22,107 nt of DNA from a bacterium. Lineage in GTDB: Bacteria > Tectomicrobia > Entotheonellia > Entotheonellales > Entotheonellaceae. Where the stretch lies: assembly GCA_027294925.1 (NCBI GenBank), contig JAPULM010000111.1, forward strand, positions 1-22,107, given 5' to 3'. A program made the translations under genes and the position numbers. A model generated the notes under the pieces. The model did not search any database and was not told where the DNA came from. It worked only from the letters and a program-made list of their open reading frames with translations. Each line of letters begins with the position of its first letter. Within the stretch, counting starts at the first letter, position 1. Below are positions 7,516 through 14,575 of this stretch, in pieces.

Positions 7516-7856
7516 CGATCGTGCCTCGTCCAGTGTGGAGCAGTCTCTTCTATGGCCTGCTGATAAGCCTCGAACGTCATCATAACAGCTGGTTCAATGA
7601 CGCCATGAATCGGCATAGGAGCATCTGAGCTGCGGGCCAAGCGTCGTTTCTTGAATGCGCCAAACGGGATCGTTACCTGCCCCACCATACTCAGGCGGTC
7701 TTCGGTGTCGTGGGAGATGCCTCGGTGAATCCAGAGCCACAGACATACCACCTGTGCCTGGATGCACAATGCCGACGAGAGCCAGTGCTTTCGCCGGCTG
7801 GGCAACCCTTTTCCGAAAACTGAATAGCCTTGGTAGATGGGAATCAAAGAGGGCAA
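7512..7856 (-). CDS. Unassigned ORF, possibly a gene remnant
   Basis: A 114-codon frame whose TGA overlaps the next ORF's ATG. Its nominal start is a TTG with no ribosome binding site, and the frame stays open upstream into the end of the archease gene. The first half is rich in Trp, Cys and Arg and reads poorly as a protein; the last 60 residues (from MVGQVTIPFG on) look better, and a shorter product starting there is possible. I recognise no family. It may be a degenerate 3' remnant of a larger gene. If it is not coding, 7516-7936 is a 421-bp stretch between archease and the small helical ORF with nothing else I can identify. Confidence 0.25.
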   Translation of the reverse strand: MPSLIPIYQGYSVFGKGLPSRRKHWLSSALCIQAQVVCLWLWIHRGISHDTEDRLSMVGQVTIPFGAFKKRRLARSSDAPMPIHGVIEPAVMMTFEAYQQAIEETAPHWTRHDR

Positions 7857-7936
7857 ACGGTAGAGAGTGCCGAAGGATTGGATGTGAAAATGAAAGATGA
7901 CGTGCGGAACCGTTTGCGGCGTCTGCCCCGAATAGA

Positions 7937-8374
7937 CTAAATATCGAAGATGACCCGTGCCTGCCAGCGGCCGTCGACTTGTTCGACGGCGATCTGGTGG
8001 TAGGTGACGGCTTTGATTTCGGTGTCGATGGGGTGGCGGGACGGATCGAGGGGTTCGCCCTGCACGGTAGCGCTCAGGCGGGTTGGCTCAAGGATCGGGA
8101 AGGTGGCGGCGCAGCAAAGAAAGCGTTCGGTGTCGTAGCAGTAGAGCAACTCGTTGAGCCAGCGCACCATCAGGTCTTCGAGGTCGATGCCTTCAACCTC
8201 GACCGTCATCGATTGGCATGGGCGAATGGTGGTGGCGTCGCTCATCAGGTCGAACATGCCCCATGCGGCGCGGGCAAAGAGGTCGGGCAAATCACGTCCA
8301 TAGGCGATCATGCCGAGATCACCGGTGTGGGAGAATGGCTCGTAGATGTCGGGGTGGGGTTGATCGCCAGGCAT
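7937..8374 (-). CDS. Archease, activator of RNA ligase RtcB
   Basis: A 145-residue protein of the archease family, which speeds guanylylation of RtcB, lets it turn over repeatedly and widens its NTP use. The family start is clear in YEPFSHTGDLGMIAYG (usual form Y-x-HTADxG), with the buried acidic metal-site residue in HTGD. AAWGMFDLM and the terminal AVTYHQIAVEQ...VIFDI strand also fit. It begins 5 nt after the rtcB stop codon on the same transcript, so the two are probably co-translated. The Asp of HT-D is preserved although the usual Ala is Gly. Length is normal for the family. Confidence 0.9.
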   Translation of the reverse strand: MPGDQPHPDIYEPFSHTGDLGMIAYGRDLPDLFARAAWGMFDLMSDATTIRPCQSMTVEVEGIDLEDLMVRWLNELLYCYDTERFLCCAATFPILEPTRLSATVQGEPLDPSRHPIDTEIKAVTYHQIAVEQVDGRWQARVIFDI

Positions 8375-8379
8375 TTTAG

Positions 8380-9834
8380 TTAGCCTTTGATGACGCCCAT
8401 GGGGCGCAACTGCGCCACTTTCTTACTAATACCGGCGCCATCCACCACATCCACCACCTCGCTGACGTCCTTATACGCCTCCGGCATTTCTTCCGCTATG
8501 GTGGCGCGTCCGGCAGCGCGTACGTATATACCGCGGTCTTCCAACTCGCGCAGGATGGGGCGGCCGCGGGCGTTTTTCTTGGCCTGCGTGCGGCTCATCA
8601 TACGCCCGGCGCCATGGCAACTGCTGGCAAAGGTCTCTTCGCCACCTCGTGGGGCGCCGATGAGCACATAAGAGTAGCGACCCATATCGCCTGGAATCAG
8701 TACCGGCTGGCCCAGATGGCGGTATATTTTCGGGATTTGCGGATGCCCGGGTGGTAAGGCGCGCGTGGCGCCTTTGCGGTGCACGCACAGGCGGCGTGGT
8801 TTGCCATCTACGTTATGGGTTTCAAACTTGCCAATGTTGTGACAGACATCGTAGATCAGGTCGAGCCGCATGTCATCGGGAGAGCGACGCAGCACCTGTG
8901 CAAACGTCTCACGTACCCAGTGGGTGGCGAGTTGCCGATTGGCAAAGGCAAAGTTGGCGGCGGCGTACATGGCGCCGATGTAATCCTGCGCCTCAGGCGA
9001 GGTGAGAGGCGCACAGCAAAGTTGCCGGTCAGGGACATGAATACCGTATTTCACCGTCGCGCGCTGCATCACTTTGATGGCGTCATCGCAAACCTGATAA
9101 CCCAAACCGCGTGAGCCGGTGTGAATGGTGATGGTGACCTGATTTGGAAAAAGCCCCAGGGTGTTGGCTGCCTGCTGGTCGTAAATTTCGGCCACGTAAT
9201 CGATTTCCACGAAGTGATTGCCCGAACCAAGGCTACCGAGCTGTGAGCGTCCACGTTCCAGTGCCCGGCTGCTCACCAGGTCAGGTTGAGCCCCCTGCAG
9301 ACAGCCGTTTTCTTCGATGTATTCAAGATCGCGTGTGCTACCGTAGCCCTGTGACACGGCCCAGCCGGCGCCGTGTTCAAGGACCCGTTTCAGCTCGTGC
9401 GGCGACAAGCGTAGGTCCTTGCGGTGTGACCCAAGACCAGACGGAATGTTACGAAACAGTCCCTCCACCAGGTCGCGCAGATGCCCTGTCACCTCGTCGC
9501 GGCTCAGACCTGAGCCCAGCAGCCGCACCCCTCAATTGATGTCGTAGCCGATGCCACCAGGCGAGATCACGCCGTCATCTTCATCAAAGGCCGCTACACC
9601 GCCGATTGGGAAGCCGTAACCCCAGTGAATGTCCGGCATGGCAATCGAATGACCAACGATGCCGGGCAAGTGGGCGACATGCGCCACCTGTTGGAGGCTC
9701 TGATCGTCCCGAATAGCGTGCATCAACGCTGCACTGGCGAACACCAGGCCGTCAACGCGCATCTGTCCCTGACGTGGAATACGCCAGCGGTAAGCATCGA
9801 GCTGTTGAATCTTGATCGTCTCTGTGTTTGCCAT
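8380..9834 (-). CDS. rtcB: RNA-splicing ligase RtcB with in-frame UGA at the active-site Cys (probable selenoprotein)
   Basis: RtcB joins 2',3'-cyclic phosphate (3'-P) and 5'-OH RNA ends using GTP and Mn2+, in RNA repair or tRNA splicing. One frame of 485 codons runs from ATG 9834 to TAA 8380, interrupted only by TGA at 9534-9532. Codon 101 falls in [16 protein letters not shown], where the family has GGxGxDINCGVRLL; the Cys (Cys98 in P. horikoshii) bridges the catalytic metals. All partners are present: Asp98, His207 (GSGNHF), His238 (TIHTGSRG), His332 (CHN) and the guanylylated His407 (CHGAGR). Read through, the product is 484 residues, the family's normal size. A SECIS-like hairpin follows at 9516-9501. 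UGA is a true stop in neighbouring genes, so general recoding is unlikely. Sec insertion is inferred; a nonsense mutation or a sequencing error are the alternatives. Confidence 0.85.
9501..9516 (-). promoter_or_regulatory. Candidate bacterial SECIS element inside rtcB
   Basis: In the mRNA sense, GGCTCA and TGAGCC form a perfect 6-bp stem closing a GGTC loop. The stem starts 15 nt and the loop 21 nt after the UGA. Bacterial SECIS elements are stem-loops just 3' of the UGA with a G among the first loop bases and roughly 16-37 nt from UGA to loop, so this fits. The apical A-GGUC-U is the same as in E. coli fdhF. A lower extension (GC with GC, after a UG bulge) gives a bulged U, as in fdhF. The hairpin encodes G-S-G-L-S where most RtcB proteins have R-T/S-x-L, suggesting that RNA structure limits the protein sequence here. 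Confidence 0.75.
9532..9534 (-). other. UGA codon read as selenocysteine (Sec101 of RtcB)
   Basis: The codon is TGA on the minus strand, between AAT (Asn) and GGG (Gly), in frame with both halves of rtcB. It takes the exact place of the invariant Cys codon (TGC or TGT), from which it differs by one base. Cysteine positions are where selenocysteine normally occurs in homologous families. Confidence 0.75.
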
Positions 9835-10028
9835 ACGTAACGATAACCTTCAGGTATGACGCAGCAAAATTTTTAAGTCTCCCTCGTTAGGGAAATTACC
9901 ATGTAAAGGAAAATGTGTCACGGGAAAATCCACAAAGATAGGGGTCTACCATAGGATTTAGCAGGTGACGGGTAGTCCCCAAACGATTATCATGAGAATA
10001 ATGGGGGTGTGGCTCGAAGGGTCAGTGG

Positions 10029-10084
10029 CCTGTCTGTCGCTTCCCTTCGGCAGCCAAACGAGCGAGACTCTGACGGCAGACAGG
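10029..10084 (+). other. Leader stem-loop overlapping the ribosome binding site of the DUF457-type gene
   Basis: CCTGTCTG (10029-10036) pairs with CAGACAGG (10077-10084); one G-T wobble and two more pairs extend this to about 11 bp. The 3' arm runs into the AGGAAG ribosome binding site at 10082-10087. If it forms, it would hide part of that site, a possible brake on translation. The 34-nt loop makes it a moderate structure. The rest of the 9835-10095 gap holds no gene; a 5-bp hairpin is at 9880-9893. Confidence 0.3.
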
Positions 10085-10095
10085 AAGCGAACCGT

Positions 10096-11262
10096 ATGGA
10101 TAATCTCACCCATGGTCTGGCGGGGGCGTTGTTGGCGCAGGCGGGCGTGCGCCAACGATATGGGCGAGCAGCCAGCGTGGCGCTTATTGTGGGCAGCGAG
10201 TTACCCGATCTGGACGCGTTGTTTGATTTGGCCGGGCCGATTATCGGCTTTCAACAGCACCGTGGCGTCACGCATGCGTTTGCCGGCGGCTTGGGTCTGG
10301 CCCTACTGGTGGCCGCCGTCCTTTATGGGCTGCTGCGATACCGGCATTACTGGCGCTTGGTGGGGGTGCTCTATGCCGGGGTGCTGTTGCATATCTGGAT
10401 GGATTATTTGACCTCGTATGGCACGCAGATCTTGTTGCCGTTTGATGCCGGACGTTATACGGCCGACGCGGTGTTTATTATTGACTTTTTTTATACCGGC
10501 ATCATTGTAGCGGCGCTGTTGAGTCTCCGCATGGTGCGGTTGCAGCGCTACACACGCTATCGTATGGGCAGCTGGTTGGCGGCACTGGTTGGCGTTGTGC
10601 TTTGGTTCGCAACGCCATGGCTGGTACAGCACCCGTTATGGCGGCAGTTGCTCGGCGGTTTGGGCCGGCACATCGCCCTGTTCGCGTTGTTGATCGTGTT
10701 GGCGTCATGCATGACGCGCAGTTGGCCGACTGAAGGCAGTTTGCGCATCGGGCGTTACGGGGTAGGAGCGCTGGCAGCCTATATGGTGCTATGTATGGTG
10801 AACCAACAGGTGGCCAAGCAACGTTTTACCGCGGCGCTTGGCGCACAGATGGCGCAGGTGAAACAGGTGTCGGCTATTCCGCTCCCAGGGGGTCCGTTGG
10901 CGTGGCGTGGGATTGCGGAAACGGCTTCGTCTTATCTGGTCAGCCGTATCTCGCTGTTATCGGGCGAAATCACAGCACCACGGCATATTCCAAAAGGGTT
11001 AGAGCAGGAGGAGGTGCGGCGCACACATGATTACCAATTGGTGCGCGTTTTCCGGGATTTCGCACGTTTTCCGGTAGTGGAATATTACCGCCAGGGGCAA
11101 GAAGACATCGTCCGATACACTGACCTGCGTTTTGTTGGCTATGGGCGGGAGACGAGCTGGTTTGACCTAAAGGTGCGGTTCGATAAGACCGGACAGGTGC
11201 GTATGATCGAATTTCTCAATCATGTGTTTTTACCGTCGTACCCCGGTTTTAAGCATCCGTGA
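10096..11262 (+). CDS. Inner-membrane metal-dependent hydrolase-like protein (DUF457/YdjM family)
   Basis: A 388-residue membrane protein. The start at ATG 10096 is chosen because MDNLTHGLAGALLA is the typical beginning of this family and AGGAAG lies 8 nt upstream; the open frame reaches further back, but without family match. The conserved polar residues sit in THG (residues 5-7), a short Asp-rich ELPDLDALF, the HRGVTHAF motif, and LLHIWMDYLTSYGT, which together suggest a metal site at the membrane face. Five or so further hydrophobic segments follow to about residue 240, then a soluble C-terminal domain of about 130 residues. Members are called metal-dependent hydrolases, but substrates are unknown; E. 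coli YdjM belongs to the SOS regulon. No LexA-type box was recognised upstream. The 3' end overlaps the convergent membrane-protein gene by 14 bp. Confidence 0.8.
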   Translation: MDNLTHGLAGALLAQAGVRQRYGRAASVALIVGSELPDLDALFDLAGPIIGFQQHRGVTHAFAGGLGLALLVAAVLYGLLRYRHYWRLVGVLYAGVLLHIWMDYLTSYGTQILLPFDAGRYTADAVFIIDFFYTGIIVAALLSLRMVRLQRYTRYRMGSWLAALVGVVLWFATPWLVQHPLWRQLLGGLGRHIALFALLIVLASCMTRSWPTEGSLRIGRYGVGALAAYMVLCMVNQQVAKQRFTAALGAQMAQVKQVSAIPLPGGPLAWRGIAETASSYLVSRISLLSGEITAPRHIPKGLEQEEVRRTHDYQLVRVFRDFARFPVVEYYRQGQEDIVRYTDLRFVGYGRETSWFDLKVRFDKTGQVRMIEFLNHVFLPSYPGFKHP

Positions 11263-11812
11263 TGTTTTGCTCACGCCTCAAGCCTTCTGAGGCGCGATTG
11301 GTGTGCAGCAAAAATAAGCTGAGGAAAGCGATCAACAAACAAGCGCCGGTAATGGTGAGGACACTCGCGGCTGACGCAGCGATGGACTGACGCGTCATGG
11401 GAATGAATAAGCTTAAGGTGATGCCAACCGCCAGGGTTAGGCCGCTAAGTTGCACAAAGACGTTCAGAAATGCTGTCAGTACGCCGGGCGTGATCTGACA
11501 ATATCTAAGGTAGGTAAAGCGATGATTGCCGTCCAGCATCGCCAACAGAGTGATGCCGGCGCTTAGGCCGGCCCAGAGATTTGGCGCCTGGGCGGATAGC
11601 ACCAGCGCCAGGGTCAAATTACACAGGCCGACAGCGCCGCTCCAGGTCATTAGAACCGGTAAGCTGAAACACCAGGCGGCGAATGCGAGCAGGGCGGTGG
11701 CCAGGCTGAAGGCAAAAACGCCACGTGCCTGAGACCATAGTAGCGGCTGTAGTGCCCACAGGATGGTAATGCAACCTAACCAAATGTCTAAACTTGTCTG
11801 ACGTGTTGCCAT
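11249..11812 (-). CDS. Integral membrane protein of unknown function, last gene of the MoxR/DUF58 cluster
   Basis: A 187-residue, very hydrophobic protein with about six predicted membrane segments (for example ILWALQPLLW, ATALLAFAAWCFSLPVLM, LTLAVGITLSLFIP, ACLLIAFLSLFLL) and a short basic C-terminal tail. I do not recognise a family. Its start lies inside the DUF58 gene (25-bp overlap on the same strand), which implies translational coupling and a shared role with the membrane-anchored DUF58 protein. It overlaps the convergent DUF457-type gene at the 3' end. Confidence 0.7.
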   Translation of the reverse strand: MATRQTSLDIWLGCITILWALQPLLWSQARGVFAFSLATALLAFAAWCFSLPVLMTWSGAVGLCNLTLALVLSAQAPNLWAGLSAGITLLAMLDGNHRFTYLRYCQITPGVLTAFLNVFVQLSGLTLAVGITLSLFIPMTRQSIAASAASVLTITGACLLIAFLSLFLLHTNRASEGLRREQNITDA

Positions 11813-13065
11813 AATGTACCTCTCGATATTGCGGCATGTAAAGCGCTCAACGGATCTTCTGAGGTCTGCATTAACACGGGTACACCCAGGTTACGTAGAT
11901 CGTGTAGGCGTAATTCCATTTCAAGACGCCATAGGCGTTCAGTGGCTTCCGTGGCATAGCGGTCGAGGGCGGTCGGCATCACATACACTGGTGAGGTGAG
12001 CAAGATAACCAGAGGGAAACGCCGCGCCAGTAAGTCGTGCAGTGCGGTTTCAATACGCTGATCGAGAAAAGCGGTCAGTACGAAGATGAGCGCCCCTGGT
12101 GGTAAGGCTCGCGGTGGCACTAAGGTGATGTCTTTGGTTAGATAACTGAAGTGTGGGCGCGTTTCTAACAATGCATCGAGAATACGATACAACTGCCGCT
12201 TTCCGAGTGCCGGCGATACCCAGGTGCAGACGCCGCCGTAATTAACCAGGCCCACACGGTCTTTGTGGTACAGATAGTGAGCTGCCAGAGAGGCTGCCGT
12301 CCGTGCAGCAACATCCAGGGTGCTGTTGTAAGCGCCGCCGATGGCCGCTAAGGTGTCAAGCAGAATGACGATATCGGCATTGCGCTCACTATAATAGTCG
12401 TTGACATATAGCGTTTGTCGACGCTGTGAGGTGCGCCAGTGTATGCGTCGTAAGCGATCGCCATGCCGGTAGGGTCGAACACCGGCGAATTCCAGCCCCT
12501 CGCCAGCGCTGCGTGAGACATAGTTACCGAATGATATATGGGTATGCAGCGGCGGTAGCGGCCGGGGCAGTGAGGTAATATGGGGGTAGACGTTGCAGAC
12601 CTGTTCGCGGTGATACTCGGTTAGCCACGGTTGCAGATCTGTGCCGGAATGTATACGGACATACAGATGCCCGAGCGTGTATTTGCCGCGTCGCGGAAAG
12701 CGGACCGTATGGGTGAAAGTTTGCGTTGCGCCGGCCCGCAGGGTTAGCAGGAAGCGGTTGTCGCCCGCCGCACAGGTGGCGCCAGGCGGCAAGTAATGCC
12801 AGACTTCTGTCGGGGGAAGTTCCGTCGCCGCGTCGACAGTCACTCGAACGGTGACGGTATCACCCTCAAACGCACGTAACGGCGTGATATCGCAGTGCAG
12901 TGTCAAGGCGGGTTGGGCGTTTGACAGGCGGCTGTGGATTAAGGCCACGGCGAGTGGCAGCACCACGTATAAGGGCTCCAGACGGCGACTGATGGTGCTG
13001 AGTAAGATGCCAAGCAGGAGTAACGCAAAGTAATAGTATGTTTGCGCTGCATGACGCTGCTGCAT
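11788..13065 (-). CDS. DUF58 domain protein (von Willebrand A-like, membrane-anchored)
   Basis: A 425-residue partner of MoxR ATPases. Two membrane helices occupy residues about 8-45 (YYYFALLLLGILL, LYVVLPLAVALI). A beta-rich region follows (about 50-150). The DUF58 core is marked by GEGLEFAGVRPYRHGD and RRIHWRTSQRR, then YVNDYYSERNADIVILLD, which is strand 1 of a vWA-like fold. The variant ILLD...A lacks the DxSxS metal motif of true vWA domains, as is usual for DUF58. It begins 5 nt after the moxR stop. Such MoxR-DUF58 pairs are thought to act in folding or assembly of envelope proteins; the client is unknown. Confidence 0.88.
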   Translation of the reverse strand: MQQRHAAQTYYYFALLLLGILLSTISRRLEPLYVVLPLAVALIHSRLSNAQPALTLHCDITPLRAFEGDTVTVRVTVDAATELPPTEVWHYLPPGATCAAGDNRFLLTLRAGATQTFTHTVRFPRRGKYTLGHLYVRIHSGTDLQPWLTEYHREQVCNVYPHITSLPRPLPPLHTHISFGNYVSRSAGEGLEFAGVRPYRHGDRLRRIHWRTSQRRQTLYVNDYYSERNADIVILLDTLAAIGGAYNSTLDVAARTAASLAAHYLYHKDRVGLVNYGGVCTWVSPALGKRQLYRILDALLETRPHFSYLTKDITLVPPRALPPGALIFVLTAFLDQRIETALHDLLARRFPLVILLTSPVYVMPTALDRYATEATERLWRLEMELRLHDLRNLGVPVLMQTSEDPLSALHAAISRGTLWQHVRQV

Positions 13066-13070
13066 GGGGC

Positions 13071-14021
13071 TTATTCTGCCTTGGGAATGGGGGTGCGCTC
13101 AAGGATGTCGTGAATGACGTCTTCGGCTTGAATGCCGCGTATCCACAACTCTGGTTTTAGCAACAGACGATGCGCGAGCGCTACAGCGGCCATGGCTTTG
13201 ACATCGTCCGGCAGCACGAAATCCCGGTTTTGGATCATCGCGTGGGAGCGGGCGAGCTGATATAGCGCTAGCGAGCCGCGCGGTGAGGCGCCAATTTGCA
13301 CCTGGGTATGCTCACGGGTCGCCACGATTAGGCTAACAATATAGGCCTCAAGCGGTTCGCTCATGTGCACTTGTTCAACTGTAGCTTGTAACTGCAACAG
13401 CTGGTCGGCATCGATGACCGGGCGCAGATCAATGCTGTCCTGCTGCCGGGCACCGCGCCGTGCCAGGATCTGTTGTTCTTCCTCAGGACTGGGATAACCT
13501 ACCCGCAGACGCATGATGAAACGATCAAGCTGAGCCTCAGGCAGGGGGTAGGTGCCTTCGAGCTCAATCGGATTCTGCGTTGCCAATACGACGAAAGGCG
13601 GTGTCATGGGATAGGTGACGCCTTCCACGGTGACCTGCCGCTCTTGCATAACTTCTAGTAAAGCGGCCTGGGTTTTGGGTGGCGCCCGGTTGATTTCGTC
13701 GCTTAGCACCAGGTTAGTGAATAGGGGGCCGGGACGGAAGATAAACTCGTCCTGTTTTTGATTGTAGATCACCCCGCCTGTGATGTCGCCGGGCAGTAAA
13801 TCCGGGGTGAACTGAATACGCTTGAATGCCAAGCCGGTAACTTGGGCAGTCAGGCGGGCAATGAGGGTTTTGGCTAGACCTGGAAAATCTTCTAGCAAAA
13901 TGTTGCCACCGCTGTACAGGCCGAGCAACAGATGTTGGAGCACACGCTCTTTGCCAACGATGGCGCGTTGTAGTTCGGCTATCACGTCTTGTGTGAGTTT
14001 GGCGGCGGTAGCGATTTCCAT
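13071..14021 (-). CDS. MoxR-family AAA+ ATPase
   Basis: A 316-residue AAA+ ATPase of the MoxR (APE2220-like) group, at its usual length. Walker A is in GNILLEDFPGLAKT (about residues 43-57), Walker B in LVLSDEINRAPP, sensor 1 in VLATQNPIELEGTYPLPEAQLDRF, and the sensor 2 region is in the C-terminal helical lid (ASPRGSLALYQLARSHA). The start at 14021 overlaps the upstream stop (TAATG); an earlier in-frame start at 14099 would run back into the preceding gene and has no family match. MoxR proteins act as chaperones that mature metal- or vWA-containing envelope complexes, together with the DUF58 protein encoded next. Confidence 0.93.
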   Translation of the reverse strand: MEIATAAKLTQDVIAELQRAIVGKERVLQHLLLGLYSGGNILLEDFPGLAKTLIARLTAQVTGLAFKRIQFTPDLLPGDITGGVIYNQKQDEFIFRPGPLFTNLVLSDEINRAPPKTQAALLEVMQERQVTVEGVTYPMTPPFVVLATQNPIELEGTYPLPEAQLDRFIMRLRVGYPSPEEEQQILARRGARQQDSIDLRPVIDADQLLQLQATVEQVHMSEPLEAYIVSLIVATREHTQVQIGASPRGSLALYQLARSHAMIQNRDFVLPDDVKAMAAVALAHRLLLKPELWIRGIQAEDVIHDILERTPIPKAE

Positions 14022-14575
14022 TACAAGCTTTCTAATTGGCGCAATGTCGCGAGAACGTTTTGCAACCGTTGTTGGCGGTAACGATATTGAGCCCACCATC
14101 CGGTTGCTTCAGGTGTCTGTAAAAACGTGACCACTTGGGGATCAAGCCCGGTGTGCTGTGATGTGTCGAAGGTGTCCGATGGCAAATCCGTTACGCCCCG
14201 CAGCCGATACAGCAACAGTTGCCGTAAGCGCGGTTTCAGCACGTCCTGCGCATAGTTCGGATCTTTGATGGCGTGCTGAATAGCCTCTGCCGCACTGAAG
14301 GGTATGGACAGTTGCTGCTGTGGCGTATACCGTACAGCGGTGTGCCAGGGGGGGATTTCCGCTGGTGTGCGTCGCATCACACGACGAATATATCGCCCCA
14401 GGCGCAGGCAGATAAACGCTAACGCGCCATATACGGCAAGCAGAGCGACCAGGCTGCGCCAATATTGATTTAGTAGTAGATAGAATGGGACTAGGATTAA
14501 GGCGAGCAGGGCCACAGAGCCTGCATCATGCAGGAGACGGGCGCGTAGCGATAAGGGCTTAGTTGCGTGTTGCAA
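14021..14575 (-). CDS. Small membrane protein of the MoxR/DUF58 cluster, TTG start
   Basis: A 184-residue protein with two adjacent membrane helices (about residues 19-36, GSVALLALILVPFYLLL, and 41-58, LVALLAVYGALAFICLRL), then a cytosolic, Arg- and Gln-rich part of about 120 residues. I recognise no named family, but membrane proteins of this design often stand between DUF4129 and MoxR genes. The TTG at 14575 is chosen because GGGAGG sits 6 nt before it; earlier in-frame starts lie inside the DUF4129 gene and give nonsense-like sequence. It overlaps the upstream gene by 17 nt and moxR by one base. Confidence 0.7.
   Translation of the reverse strand: MQHATKPLSLRARLLHDAGSVALLALILVPFYLLLNQYWRSLVALLAVYGALAFICLRLGRYIRRVMRRTPAEIPPWHTAVRYTPQQQLSIPFSAAEAIQHAIKDPNYAQDVLKPRLRQLLLYRLRGVTDLPSDTFDTSQHTGLDPQVVTFLQTPEATGWWAQYRYRQQRLQNVLATLRQLESL

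Noticed and set aside
8380..9528. Separate gene starting at GTG 9528, downstream of the rtcB TGA
   Set aside because: The frame is continuous with the upstream half and the missing codon is the conserved active-site Cys. No good ribosome binding site stands before GTG 9528, and a protein starting there would lack Asp98 and the Cys/Sec and could not build the metal site.
9532..9534. UGA reassigned to Trp or Gly as in alternative genetic codes
   Set aside because: TGA ends pyrF, the DUF457-type gene, the acyl-CoA ligase gene and the zinc protein gene at family-normal lengths, and no other conserved gene in the window has an internal TGA.
9880..9893. Small hairpin TCCCT-CGTT-AGGGA upstream of rtcB, considered as a mini-ykkC (guanidine-II) riboswitch part
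   Set aside because: The ACGR loop is not in the right place relative to the stem, there is no second hairpin, and rtcB is not a typical target.
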